Shown here: piece by piece, positions 52,298 through 60,623 of the stretch
Layout of the letters: each line of letters starts with the position of its first letter
How positions within the stretch are numbered: position 1 is the first letter of the stretch
From: Kitasatospora papulosa
GTDB taxonomy: Bacteria > Actinomycetota > Actinomycetes > Streptomycetales > Streptomycetaceae
Assembly: GCF_000717245.1 (NCBI RefSeq)
Contig: NZ_JNYQ01000007.1
Span: 62,001 to 126,000 of the forward strand
Direction: 5' to 3'
Length of the DNA stretch: 64,000 nt
Made by a program: the position numbers and the translations under genes
Notes under the pieces: generated by a model
What the model was told of the DNA's origin: nothing
The model's database searches: none
What the model saw: the letters and a program-made list of their open reading frames with translations, nothing else

Positions 52298-53482
52298 ATG
52301 CGTGCACTGACCTGGCAAGGGCGGCGCGACGTCCGTGTCGAGACGGTCCCCGACCCGGTCGTCCGAGAACCCACGGACGTCATCGTGCGGGTCACCTCCA
52401 GCGGCATCTGCGGCTCGGACCTGCATCTCTACGAGGTGCTCGGCCCCTACCTCGACCCGGGCGACATCCTGGGGCACGAGCCGATGGGCGTCGTCGAGGA
52501 GACCGGCGCCGACGTGACGGCGGTCGGCCGCGGGGACCGTGTCGTGGTCCCGTTCAACATCTCCTGCGGTGACTGCTTCATGTGCGGCCAGGGGCTCCAG
52601 TCGCAGTGCGAGACCACCCAGGTCCGGGAGTACGGCAGCGGTGCCGCGCTGTTCGGCTACACCAAGCTCTACGGTCAGGTGCCCGGCGGACAGGCCGAGC
52701 TGCTCCGCGTCCCCTTCGGCAACACCCTGCCCGTCAAGGTCCCGCACGGCCCGCCCGACGACCGGTTCGTCTATTTGTCGGACGTGCTTCCGACCGCCTG
52801 GCAGGCCGTCGAATACGCGGCGGTGCCCCCGGGCGGCAGCCTGACCGTCCTCGGGCTCGGGCCGATCGGCGACATGGCGGCCCGGATCGCCCTGCACCGC
52901 GGGGCCGGGCTCGTCATCGGGGTGGATCTGGTGACCGACCGGCTGCAGCGCGCCGCCGCGCGGGGCGTGCACACCCTGGATCTGCGGATCTACGGCAAGG
53001 ACGTGGGGGACGCCGTACGGGACCTCACCGGCGGCCGGGGCACGGACGCCGTCATCGACGCGGTCGGCATGGAGGCGCACGGGGCGACAGCCGCCAAGGC
53101 GGGGCAGTGGGCCGTGGGCAAGCTGCCCGATCCCGCCGCCCGCGCCCTCATGGAGCGGGCGGGCGTCGACCGCCTCAGCGCACTGCTCACCGCCGTCGAC
53201 GCCGTACGCAGGGGCGGCACCGTGTCCGTCTCCGGCGTCTACGGCGGAGCAGTGGATCCCCTGCCGCTGCTCAAGATGTTCGACAAGCAGCTGCAACTGC
53301 GCATGGGGCAGGCCAACGTCAGGAACTGGGTGCCGTCCATCCTGCCTCTGCTCGTCGACGACGATCCGCTCGGCGTGGACGGTTTCGCCACCCACCACCT
53401 GCCGCTGGAGGACGCGCCGAAGGCGTACGAGACGTTCCAGAAGAAGGCGGACGGCATGGTGAAGACGCTGCTGAGGCCCTGA
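52298..53482 (+). CDS. Zinc-dependent alcohol dehydrogenase (medium-chain family)
   Basis: 394 residues. Catalytic zinc ligands are in SSGICGSDLHLYE (Cys) and LGHEPMGVVEE (His-Glu). The structural zinc lobe has C-G-D-C-F-M-C and a fourth Cys in GLQSQCETT. The Rossmann motif is GLGPIGDMAA. The form with a longer middle region (residues 260-300, WAVGKLPDPAARALMERAG) resembles formaldehyde-dismutase-like or threonine-dehydrogenase-like members. Substrate unknown. The ATG at 52298 has GAGGAGAG upstream. The next gene starts about 90 nt later and need not be co-transcribed. Confidence 0.9.
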   Translation: MRALTWQGRRDVRVETVPDPVVREPTDVIVRVTSSGICGSDLHLYEVLGPYLDPGDILGHEPMGVVEETGADVTAVGRGDRVVVPFNISCGDCFMCGQGLQSQCETTQVREYGSGAALFGYTKLYGQVPGGQAELLRVPFGNTLPVKVPHGPPDDRFVYLSDVLPTAWQAVEYAAVPPGGSLTVLGLGPIGDMAARIALHRGAGLVIGVDLVTDRLQRAAARGVHTLDLRIYGKDVGDAVRDLTGGRGTDAVIDAVGMEAHGATAAKAGQWAVGKLPDPAARALMERAGVDRLSALLTAVDAVRRGGTVSVSGVYGGAVDPLPLLKMFDKQLQLRMGQANVRNWVPSILPLLVDDDPLGVDGFATHHLPLEDAPKAYETFQKKADGMVKTLLRP

Positions 53483-53573
53483 CCGCCCCGGTACCCGCGC
53501 GTGACGGACGGGACGCGGACGACTTCGGCGATCGGGGGGACGCCCCCCGGCCGGGTCGGCGAGGATGGGCCGC

Positions 53574-54470
53574 ATGCGCACACGGGTGGTCCTCGACGCT
53601 CCTTCCAACCTGGGGCTGCGGCCCCCCGCGCCCGGTACCGTCCCCGGCTGCTACAAGCTGGCCGGAGCGCTGCGCGAGCGGCGCATCGTGCAGCGGCTCG
53701 GGGCGTCCGAGGGCGGGGTGGTCGTACCGCCACGCTACGACCGGGGTGACTGGCAGGAGGGCGACGGAGTCTTCAACGCCGCGGCCCTCGCCCGCTACAC
53801 CCGCACCCTCGCCGACCGTATCGAGGGGCACGTCCGGGCGGACGAGTTCCCGGTGGTCCTCGGCGGCGACTGCTCCATCCAGCTCGGTGCCACCCTCGCC
53901 CTGCGCCGCATCGGCCGCTACGGCCTCGCCGCGATCGACGGGTCGGCGGACTTCCGGCACCTGGGCAACAGCGACCGGATCGGCGCGGCGGGCGGCGAGG
54001 AGCTGGCGATCTCCACCGGACGGGGACAGGCGGACCTGGCCGACCTGGAGGGGCTGGGGCCCTACCTGAGGGACGAGGACGTCCGGCTCTTCGGGATGCG
54101 CGACGACGACGAGGGCCGCGCCGAGATGGCCGCGCTGAAGATCTCCAACGCCACGGTGGGCGAGATCAGGGAGTGGGGGCCCGACGTCCTCGCCCGGGCC
54201 GCGGCGCAGTCCCTGGAGACCCCCGCCCTGGACGGGTTCTGGGTCCACCTCGACGCCGATGTGCTCGACCCGAGCGTGATGCCGGCCGTCGACAGCCCGG
54301 ACGACGGCGGTCTGTTCCCGGACGAACTCGCCGCCCTGCTGGGCCCGCTCGTCGGTTCACCCCGCTGCGTGGGGCTCAACGTCACGATCTACGACCCGGA
54401 TCTGGACCCCGACGGAACGGCGGGCACGCTGCTCACCGACCTGGTCGTCGGCGCCTTCGCCGCGGCTTAG
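53574..54470 (+). CDS. Arginase-fold (ureohydrolase family) protein with altered metal ligands
   Basis: 298 residues. The arginase/agmatinase fold is evident from LGGDCSIQLGA (97-106), IDGSADF (121-127), HLDADVLDPS (225-234) and NVTIYDPDLDPDG near the end. Compared with true arginases, the first manganese histidine of GGDH is Cys100 and the histidine of DAHxD is Ser124; the aspartates D122, D126, D227 and D229 remain. It may bind a different metal or be inactive as a ureohydrolase. The ATG at 53574 has GAGGA upstream at a better distance than ATG 53565. Convergent with the VOC gene. Function unknown. Confidence 0.82.
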   Translation: MRTRVVLDAPSNLGLRPPAPGTVPGCYKLAGALRERRIVQRLGASEGGVVVPPRYDRGDWQEGDGVFNAAALARYTRTLADRIEGHVRADEFPVVLGGDCSIQLGATLALRRIGRYGLAAIDGSADFRHLGNSDRIGAAGGEELAISTGRGQADLADLEGLGPYLRDEDVRLFGMRDDDEGRAEMAALKISNATVGEIREWGPDVLARAAAQSLETPALDGFWVHLDADVLDPSVMPAVDSPDDGGLFPDELAALLGPLVGSPRCVGLNVTIYDPDLDPDGTAGTLLTDLVVGAFAAA

Positions 54471-54487
54471 GCGCGGGTCTCCGCCCT

Positions 54488-54557
54488 CCGGACGTGCCGC
54501 ACCCGTCCGGGGGCGAGACGACGGCAGCACCGCCCCCGTGCCCCGAGGAACGGGGGC
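54488..54557. terminator. Two hairpins between the arginase-fold and VOC genes
   Basis: CCGGACG/CGTCCGG (54488-54494, 54504-54510) and GCCCCCGT/ACGGGGGC (54532-54539, 54550-54557) lie in the 101-nt convergent gap and probably end both transcripts. Confidence 0.65.
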
Positions 54558-54571
54558 CGTTCGCCCGGCGG

Positions 54572-54925
54572 TCAGGCGGGCACGTTCCGGTCGACGTACT
54601 CGAAGACCGAGCCGTCCGGGTGGAGAGCGATCAGATTGCGGCCCGCCGGGGTGGGCAGCGGGCCCGCGACGACCTTCGCGCCCACCCGGGTGAGAGCCGC
54701 GTGGGCCTCGTCGACGTCCTTGACCGCGATGGTCGCCGAGACCTTGCGCAGCACCTCCAGCTCCGCCTCGGGTCCGCTCATCAGGAGGAAGCAGCCGATC
54801 GCCGCCACCGCGACCCCGCCGCGCTCGAAGCGCAGGGCCGGAGTGCCGGTCAGGCCCTCGTAGAAGGCCACCGAGGCCTCCAGGTCGTCGACGCAGATGC
54901 GTAGCGTGGTTCCCAGGATCTCCAT
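54572..54925 (-). CDS. VOC (glyoxalase/bleomycin resistance) family protein
   Basis: 117 residues, two beta-alpha-beta-beta-beta units: LRICVDDLEASVAFYEGLTG and ATIAVKDVDEAHAALTRVGA, ending in LIALHPDGSVFEYVDRNV with the typical C-terminal glutamate ligand. The small size fits single-chain dimers of the superfamily. The substrate, or whether it is an enzyme or a binding protein, cannot be told. The ATG at 54925 (MEILG) is chosen over the TTG six bases earlier. It lies upstream of nothing on its strand except the convergent arginase-fold gene. Confidence 0.85.
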   Translation of the reverse strand: MEILGTTLRICVDDLEASVAFYEGLTGTPALRFERGGVAVAAIGCFLLMSGPEAELEVLRKVSATIAVKDVDEAHAALTRVGAKVVAGPLPTPAGRNLIALHPDGSVFEYVDRNVPA

Positions 54926-54991
54926 GCCCAAGAGGGTAGTTGCCGGTCCGCCCGGATGTGATCGGTTCCCCGCCCCCGACCCGTCCCCGGA

Positions 54992-55801
54992 TCACACCCG
55001 GCAGAGGACCTCACCGTGGGGGACCATGAACCACGCGTCGGGCTCCTCGCCCCACGCGCGCCAGGCGTCCGCGATCGCCGTGAGCTGTCCGGGGCTCGCG
55101 TGGCCGCCTTCCACCGCCAGCTCCGCGTAGACCGACGCGGTCGTGCGGTCCGCCCACAGCCCGCTCCACCACGCCCGGTCATCCGGGGTGGCGAAGCACC
55201 ACGCCGCCGCGGTCGGGGTGATGTCGGTGAAGCCCGCCTGCCGGGCCCAGGACAGCAGGCGGCGGCCCGCGTCGGGCTCACCGCCGTTGGCGCGGGCCAC
55301 ACGGTCGTACAGGTCCTGCCACTCGTGCATCCCGGGCACCTCCGGGTACCAGGCCATGGCCGCGTAGTCGCTGTCGCGGGCCGCGACGACGCCCCCGGGC
55401 CGGCAGACCCGCCGCATCTCGCGCAGCGCCTGTACCGGATCGCCGACGTGCTGGAGCACCTGATGGGCGTGCACGACGTCGAAGGAGTCGTCCGGGAAGT
55501 CCAGGCAGTGGACGTCGGCCGTGGTGAACCCGACGTTGTCCACGCCCCGTTCCGCGGCGGCCTCGGCCGCGCGGTCCAGGACGCCGGTGCTCGTGTCGAC
55601 CGCGGTCACCCGCCCCGGTGCCACCAGCGCGGCGATGTCCGCCGTGATGGTTCCCGGGCCGCAGCCCACGTCCAGGACCGTCTGGCCCGGGCGGAGTTCG
55701 GCGATCAGGTACGCCGCAGAGTTGGCGGCGGTCCGCCACCGGTGCGAGCGCAGCACCGACTCGTGGTGACCGTGCGTGTAGACGGCGGTTTCCTTCGGCA
55801 T
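54992..55801 (-). CDS. Class I SAM-dependent methyltransferase
   Basis: 269 residues. Motif I is VLDVGCGPGTIT (residues 43-54), followed by VTAVDTSTGVLDRA and the DSFDVVHAHQVLQHVGDP block, typical of UbiE/methyltransferase-11 proteins acting on small molecules. The C-terminal half (ITPTAAAWCFATPDDRAWW onward) defines a Streptomyces-specific subfamily whose acceptor is unknown. The ATG at 55801 has GAGAGGA ten bases upstream. A perfect TGAGAT-N4-ATCTCA palindrome lies 70 nt upstream in the gap to the PAP2-kinase gene, which is on the same strand and further upstream. Confidence 0.88.
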   Translation of the reverse strand: MPKETAVYTHGHHESVLRSHRWRTAANSAAYLIAELRPGQTVLDVGCGPGTITADIAALVAPGRVTAVDTSTGVLDRAAEAAAERGVDNVGFTTADVHCLDFPDDSFDVVHAHQVLQHVGDPVQALREMRRVCRPGGVVAARDSDYAAMAWYPEVPGMHEWQDLYDRVARANGGEPDAGRRLLSWARQAGFTDITPTAAAWCFATPDDRAWWSGLWADRTTASVYAELAVEGGHASPGQLTAIADAWRAWGEEPDAWFMVPHGEVLCRV

Positions 55802-55870
55802 GGCCGTACGTCCTCTCTCGGACCTCAGTCGCAGGCGATGAAGCCGACGGTACGCCGTGATGTCGGATCC

Positions 55871-55886
55871 TGAGATACACATCTCA
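55871..55886. promoter_or_regulatory. Palindrome upstream of the methyltransferase gene
   Basis: TGAGATACACATCTCA has perfect 6-bp arms and stands out as AT-rich in this GC-rich genome. It lies in the 98-nt gap between the PAP2-kinase and methyltransferase genes and may be an operator. Confidence 0.4.
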
Positions 55887-55899
55887 TGATGCGGTCACG

Positions 55900-57396
55900 C
55901 TACATGGGCATCGGGCAGTACACCGTCAGTGCCTCGGGCATTTTGTCGATCAGCAACTCCGTCCCGCTGTGGGCCACTTCGCCGTCGAACGCGTACGGAG
56001 TGCCGGGTGCGAGCCCTGTGAGCCGGACCCTGCGGCGCCGTACGGCCGCGTGGACGGGTGACCGGGACAGCGGTCCGGCGAAGGCCGCCGCGAGCAGTCG
56101 GAGGCCGGGGGTGCGGCCTCCGTGCACCACGCGGACGTCCAGCAGTCCGTCCGCCAGGTTGTGGCGGCGGCCCGGGGCCGGGCCCACCCGCTGGAACAGC
56201 CCGTTGCCCACGAACAGGAGCCACAGGGGCCGTCGCCTGCCCTGGAGTTCGGCGGTCAGGGGGCGGGAGCCCCGCAGTGCCTCGGCGGCCGCGAGGACCC
56301 CGGCGGGCCAGCCGCCGATCCTGGGCGCCCAGTGCTCCCGGGTCCGCACGAGTTCCGGGTACACCCCCAGGCTGAAGGCGTTGAGGAAGTAGCCTGGAGC
56401 TCCTTCGGGCCCCTGCGGTCCGGGACGGAAGCGGCCCAGGTCGACCCGGACCGCGTCGCCCGCGGTGAGGGCCCGCACGGTGTCCTGCACGGTCTCGATG
56501 CCGAGGTCGTACGCGAAGTGGTTGAGGGTCCCGCCGGGGAACACGGCGAGCGGCACACCGTGGGTCGCCGCGACGGCCGCCGCCATGTTGACCGTTCCGT
56601 CGCCCCCGCAGACGCCGAGTGCCCTGCCCTCGCGTGCCGCCTCCTCCAGGCATCCCTGCAGATCGGCGGGCGCGCACTCCACCGTCTCCGCGAGCGGCAG
56701 CGCGTCGCGGATCAGGGCCGCCGCGTTGGTCGCCGAGCCGGACTCGCGGTTGACGACCACCACCAGGTCCTTGCCCGCGGCCAGGGCCGGGGCCTCCGCC
56801 GGCGGCCGGCCGGGGGCGGGCAGCTGTCCACGGGTCGGTACCACGCCGCGCAGTGCGAACGCGGCACCGACGCCGAGTGCCGCACCGGCCACCACATCGC
56901 TCGGATAGTGGACGCCGGTGTAGACGCGGGAGGCGGCCACGGCGACGGCGACGGGGGCGACGACCGCGCCCCACCCCTTCGACTCCAGTGCCACCCCCGT
57001 CGCGAAGGCGGCCGCGGACGCCGCGTGTCCCGACGGGAAGGAGGTGGTGAACGGCTGGCGCTTCAGCTGCCTCATGACCGGGACCATGTCCAGTATCGGG
57101 CGCTCCCGGCGCACCGCCTGCTTGCCCACGGTGTTGATCGTGGCCGAGGCGACGGCCAGCGAGGCGACCCCGCGCAGGGCCGCCCTGCGGGACCGCGCGC
57201 TGGAGCCCAGTGCCGCCATGCCCGCGGCGGCTCCGAACCACAGCAGCCCGTGGTTGGCGCTGCGGCTCAGCCGGGGCAGGACGGCGTCGGCGCCGGGCCA
57301 GTGTCTTTCGGCGACGCCCCGGAACGCGGCGACATCGCGCTGCAGGAACCGGGCGCGCCAGTAACCGGGGGAGGAGGGACCGCTCTGTGTCGACAT
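55900..57396 (-). CDS. PAP2 phosphatase fused to a diacylglycerol kinase catalytic domain
   Basis: 498 residues. The N-terminal half is a PAP2-type membrane phosphatase with the three-part signature K92-x6-RP (KQAVRRERP), PSGH (121-124) and SR-x5-H-x3-D (SRVYTGVHYPSD, 156-167). The second half (about 208-495) is a diacylglycerol/sphingosine kinase-like domain with GGDGTVN (264-270) and PGGTLNHFA. One chain thus combines a lipid-phosphate phosphatase with a lipid kinase, two opposed reactions. Membrane segments are confined to the first half. The ATG at 57396 fits the family start. Known in actinobacteria as an uncharacterised fusion; a role in phospholipid turnover is inferred. Confidence 0.9.
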   Translation of the reverse strand: MSTQSGPSSPGYWRARFLQRDVAAFRGVAERHWPGADAVLPRLSRSANHGLLWFGAAAGMAALGSSARSRRAALRGVASLAVASATINTVGKQAVRRERPILDMVPVMRQLKRQPFTTSFPSGHAASAAAFATGVALESKGWGAVVAPVAVAVAASRVYTGVHYPSDVVAGAALGVGAAFALRGVVPTRGQLPAPGRPPAEAPALAAGKDLVVVVNRESGSATNAAALIRDALPLAETVECAPADLQGCLEEAAREGRALGVCGGDGTVNMAAAVAATHGVPLAVFPGGTLNHFAYDLGIETVQDTVRALTAGDAVRVDLGRFRPGPQGPEGAPGYFLNAFSLGVYPELVRTREHWAPRIGGWPAGVLAAAEALRGSRPLTAELQGRRRPLWLLFVGNGLFQRVGPAPGRRHNLADGLLDVRVVHGGRTPGLRLLAAAFAGPLSRSPVHAAVRRRRVRLTGLAPGTPYAFDGEVAHSGTELLIDKMPEALTVYCPMPM

Positions 57397-57536
57397 GGGA
57401 CAGCGAATACCCTGCGACCGGTCGGTGAACCAGGAGGCGCGCACAGCGTGCTCCGTCACACACCGGTCGTACCAGTCGAAACGGATGAACCGTGCTGAAT
57501 CGCCCTCTTCCCGCCTGGTTCGCCATGCCCGGGACG

Positions 57537-57566
57537 TTGCCCTGACAAGTTCCGGACGGTTAGCCT
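57537..57566 (+). promoter_or_regulatory. Candidate promoter of the iclR-type gene
   Basis: TTGCCC (57537-57542) and TAGCCT (57561-57566) are 18 nt apart, about 55 nt before the start codon. The match is moderate. Confidence 0.4.
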
Positions 57567-57620
57567 GCGTTCGTGATTCCGGTCATTGGCCGGAGTGTCG
57601 AACGAGATTGGCGGGCGATC

Positions 57621-58394
57621 ATGGGGCGACTCGTCCCTGCGGTGACCAGGGCGCTGGATGTTCTCGAACTCTTCCTCCAGGGGGAGGGGACCCTCTCCGC
57701 CCCCGAGGTCACCCGCAAGCTCCAACTGCCGCGGACCACGGTCCACGAACTGCTCACCACGCTCGCCGCGCGGTCCTACCTGGTCACGGTCCCGGAACAG
57801 CCGGGCCGCTACCGGCTGGGCGTGCGCACCTACCAGCTCGGCAGCCGTTACGCCGAACAGCTCGACCTCGCCGCCGAGGGCCAGCAGGTGGCCCGCGAGG
57901 TGGCCGAGACCTGCGGCGAGACGGTCCATGTGGCGATCCTGGAGGACACCGAGGTCATCTACATCGCCAAGGTGGACTCCACGCACGCCGTGCGCATGGT
58001 CTCCGCCGCGGGCCGCAAGCTGCCCGCCCACTGCACCTCCGTCGGCAAGCTGCTGCTCGCCGCGCTCCCGGAGGCGGAGCTCGACGCGCGCCTGGACGGG
58101 CGCGAACTCATCGCCATGACCGACAACAGCCTCACCGACGCCGCGGAGCTGCGGGACGCGCTCGCGGTCGTCCGCAAGCGCGGGATAGCGGTCGAGCACC
58201 GGGAGTCGAACCCGGACGTGAGCTGTGTGGCCGCCCCCGTACGGGACCGGTCCGGACGGGTCGTCGCCGCGCTCTCCATCTCCGTGCCGATGATCCGCTG
58301 GAGCGAGGAGCGCGAGGCGGAACTGGCGCAGCTCGCCGCGGGCGGCGCGGACGCGCTGTCCGGGCGGCTCGGACACCACCGGGGGCAGATGTGA
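57621..58394 (+). CDS. IclR family transcriptional regulator
   Basis: 257 residues. The winged helix-turn-helix (about 1-65) reads PAVTRALDVLELFLQGEGTL and ARKLQ-like RKLQLPRTTVHELLTTL; the C-terminal effector domain contains VGKLLLAALPEAELDARLDG and ISVPMIRWSEER, the IclR pattern. It is followed directly by an SMP-30 lactonase gene whose GTG overlaps its stop codon, so it probably controls sugar-acid or lactone breakdown. The ATG at 57621 is used; a weak in-frame start lies 48 nt upstream. A possible promoter ends 55 nt before. Confidence 0.92.
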   Translation: MGRLVPAVTRALDVLELFLQGEGTLSAPEVTRKLQLPRTTVHELLTTLAARSYLVTVPEQPGRYRLGVRTYQLGSRYAEQLDLAAEGQQVAREVAETCGETVHVAILEDTEVIYIAKVDSTHAVRMVSAAGRKLPAHCTSVGKLLLAALPEAELDARLDGRELIAMTDNSLTDAAELRDALAVVRKRGIAVEHRESNPDVSCVAAPVRDRSGRVVAALSISVPMIRWSEEREAELAQLAAGGADALSGRLGHHRGQM

Positions 58395-59239
58395 GGCCCG
58401 CCCTGGAGGTGGCGGTGCGCGAGACGGCCGAGCTCGGAGAAGGCCCCACCTGGGACCCGTCCGCGGGACGGCTGATCTGGGTCGACATCCTCTCCGCCCG
58501 TGTGCACACCTACGATCCGTCGACCGGCCACCGCACCGTCATGGCCACCGGCCAGCACGTCGGGGCGGCGAAACCGAGGGAGGGCGGCGGCCTCGTGGTC
58601 GCGCTGCGCGACGGAACCGGCCTGTACGGGGCCGACGGCGCCTTCTCCTGGCTGGTCCACGACCCCGTCCCCGGGCGGCGCGGAAACGACGCCGCCGTGG
58701 CGCCGGACGGATCGCTCTGGGCGGGCACGATGCGGTACGACGAGGCCGAGGGGGGCGGCACCCTGTCCCGGATCGCCCCGGACGGCACGGTCAGCCCCGT
58801 CCTCGACGCGGTGACGGTCAGCAACGGCACCGGATGGAGCCCGGACGGCCGGCTCATGTACTACATCGACACCCCCACGCGCCGCGTCGACGTCTTCGAC
58901 GTGGACGGTGAGCGCGTCGTGAACCGGCGCCCCTTCGTCAGCGTCGAGCACGGTCACGGATGGCCCGACGGTCTGACCGTGGACGCGGAGGGCTGTGTGT
59001 GGGTCGCCTTCTGGGACGGCGCGGCGGTCCGGCGCTACACGCCCGACGGGCGGCCGGACCTGGTCGTGGAACTGCCCGTCCGCAGACCGACGGCGTGCGC
59101 GTTCGGCGGGGCGGGGCTCCGTGACCTCTACGTCTCCACCGCCCGGACCGGCCTGGACGCCCCCCATCCGCTGTCGGGCTCCCTTCTGGTGCTCCCGGAC
59201 CTGGGCCAGGGGATGCCGGGGACGCCGTTCGGGGGGTGA
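58391..59239 (+). CDS. SMP-30/gluconolactonase family lactonase
   Basis: 282 residues, a six-bladed beta-propeller. The divalent-metal ligands can be seen as the glutamate in LGEGPTWDP, the asparagine in VSNGTGWSPD and the aspartate in PDGLTVDAEG. It hydrolyses sugar lactones such as gluconolactone, arabinono- or xylonolactone in the cytoplasm. The GTG at 58391 overlaps the stop of the iclR-type gene (GTGA), so the regulator and enzyme are one transcript. No other sugar-oxidation genes are beside it, so the actual lactone is unknown. Confidence 0.92.
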   Translation: MRPALEVAVRETAELGEGPTWDPSAGRLIWVDILSARVHTYDPSTGHRTVMATGQHVGAAKPREGGGLVVALRDGTGLYGADGAFSWLVHDPVPGRRGNDAAVAPDGSLWAGTMRYDEAEGGGTLSRIAPDGTVSPVLDAVTVSNGTGWSPDGRLMYYIDTPTRRVDVFDVDGERVVNRRPFVSVEHGHGWPDGLTVDAEGCVWVAFWDGAAVRRYTPDGRPDLVVELPVRRPTACAFGGAGLRDLYVSTARTGLDAPHPLSGSLLVLPDLGQGMPGTPFGG

Positions 59240-59371
59240 GCGGGCGGGATGCCCGAGCACGCCGTCGGAACGCGTCCTTCTTGTCGCCTTCCGGAGCCGG
59301 TCCGGGGGCGGAAGGCGGGGAACCTCCGTATAAAGGGGCCTGGGAGCGACACAGGCGGAGGGAGGCCCCGG

Positions 59372-60610
59372 ATGCACTGGAGCGAGCGGGAGCCGCCCCG
59401 CCCCCTCGGCGAGGACCACGGCCCCGTCCGGTACGGCCCGCCCGCACCGGACCCCGGCCTCCCCGTACTGCCGGAGCTGGCCGCCGTACTGGCCGCCTCG
59501 GCCGCGCGCACGCGGCCCGAGCCGCCCGGTGGCGGAACGATCCTGCGGGAGGCGGCCTGCGCCTACTGGGAGCGACGCGGCCTGCACGGGGGGCCAGGCG
59601 ACGTCGCCGCCGCCCCGGGCGTCCAGTCCCTCGTGCTCGCGCTGATCGCCGCGCACGCCGGCGATGTGCTCATGCCCCGGCCGTGTCCCGCCACCTGGAT
59701 GCCGCAGGCACGGCTGCTGGGCCGGCCCGCCTACCACGTACCGACGCCCGCCGAGTGCGGAGGCATCCCCGACCCGTACGCGCTGCTGGAGACGGTACGC
59801 AGGGTCCGCGCCGAGGGGGGCCGGCCGCGGCTGCTCCTGATCTCCGTGGCCGACGACCCGACCGCGACCCTCGCCCCGCCCGAACTGGTCCGCGAGGCCT
59901 GCGAGGCCGCGGTCTCCGAAGGCCTGCACGTCGTCAGCGACGAGACCTGGCGGGACACCCTCCACCGGCCCCACGACACCGTCATGCTCAGCCCCGCGGA
60001 GATGTGCCCCGACGACGTCACCGTCGTGTCCGACCTCGCCGGAGCACTCACCCCGTCGGCCTGGCCGGTCGCCGTCGCACGTTTCCCGGCCACCGCACGC
60101 GCCTCGGCCCGCCGCGCCCGGGTCCTCGACATCCTCACCGCGCTCGGCGCGCTCGTCGCCGAACCGGTGGCCAGGGCCGCCGCCCACGCCCTGCACGAAC
60201 CCGCCGCCGTCACGGAGAGGATCCGGCAGGCGGCGCGCCTCCAGGCCCAGGTCGCCTCCGCCGCTCACCGCGCGGTGCTCACCGTGGGCGCCCTCGCCAG
60301 GCCCCCGCAGGCCGGCCGTCACCTCTACGCCGACCTCGGGCCGCTGCGGGCGCGGCTCGCCGCGCGGGGCGTCACGGACTCCATGGAGCTCGAGGACTAC
60401 CTGACGAAACGTATCGGCGCCCCCGCTCCGGGCGGGCACCGGTTCGGGGACGAACTCGGAGCGCTCCGGGTGCGGCTCAGCACCGGACCGCTGCTCGGCT
60501 CAACCCCGGAGCAGCAGACGGAGTCCCTCACTGCGGTGGAGCCCTTGAAATTGCCGCACGTCGCCCGGGCGCTGAGCATTTTCGCAGCAGCCCTCGATGA
60601 ACTCCGATGA
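59372..60610 (+). CDS. Aminotransferase-fold (PLP fold type I) protein lacking the catalytic lysine
   Basis: 412 residues. The overall class I/II aminotransferase pattern is visible: PGVQSLVLALIAAH near residue 82, VSDETWRDTLHRP (the D-x-Y/W block, 189-200), and the C-terminal carboxylate-binding region GALRVRLSTGPLLG. Where the Schiff-base lysine should be (S-L-S-K before G-W-R), this protein has DLAGALTPSAW, placing Gly224 at the lysine position. PLP therefore probably cannot be bound covalently. The ATG at 59372 has GGAGGGAGG upstream. The last 14 nt lead into a metallo-beta-lactamase gene starting 13 nt later. The biological role is unknown; a regulatory or scaffolding pseudoenzyme is plausible. 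Confidence 0.8.
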   Translation: MHWSEREPPRPLGEDHGPVRYGPPAPDPGLPVLPELAAVLAASAARTRPEPPGGGTILREAACAYWERRGLHGGPGDVAAAPGVQSLVLALIAAHAGDVLMPRPCPATWMPQARLLGRPAYHVPTPAECGGIPDPYALLETVRRVRAEGGRPRLLLISVADDPTATLAPPELVREACEAAVSEGLHVVSDETWRDTLHRPHDTVMLSPAEMCPDDVTVVSDLAGALTPSAWPVAVARFPATARASARRARVLDILTALGALVAEPVARAAAHALHEPAAVTERIRQAARLQAQVASAAHRAVLTVGALARPPQAGRHLYADLGPLRARLAARGVTDSMELEDYLTKRIGAPAPGGHRFGDELGALRVRLSTGPLLGSTPEQQTESLTAVEPLKLPHVARALSIFAAALDELR

Positions 60611-60623
60611 CAGGAGCCTCTCG

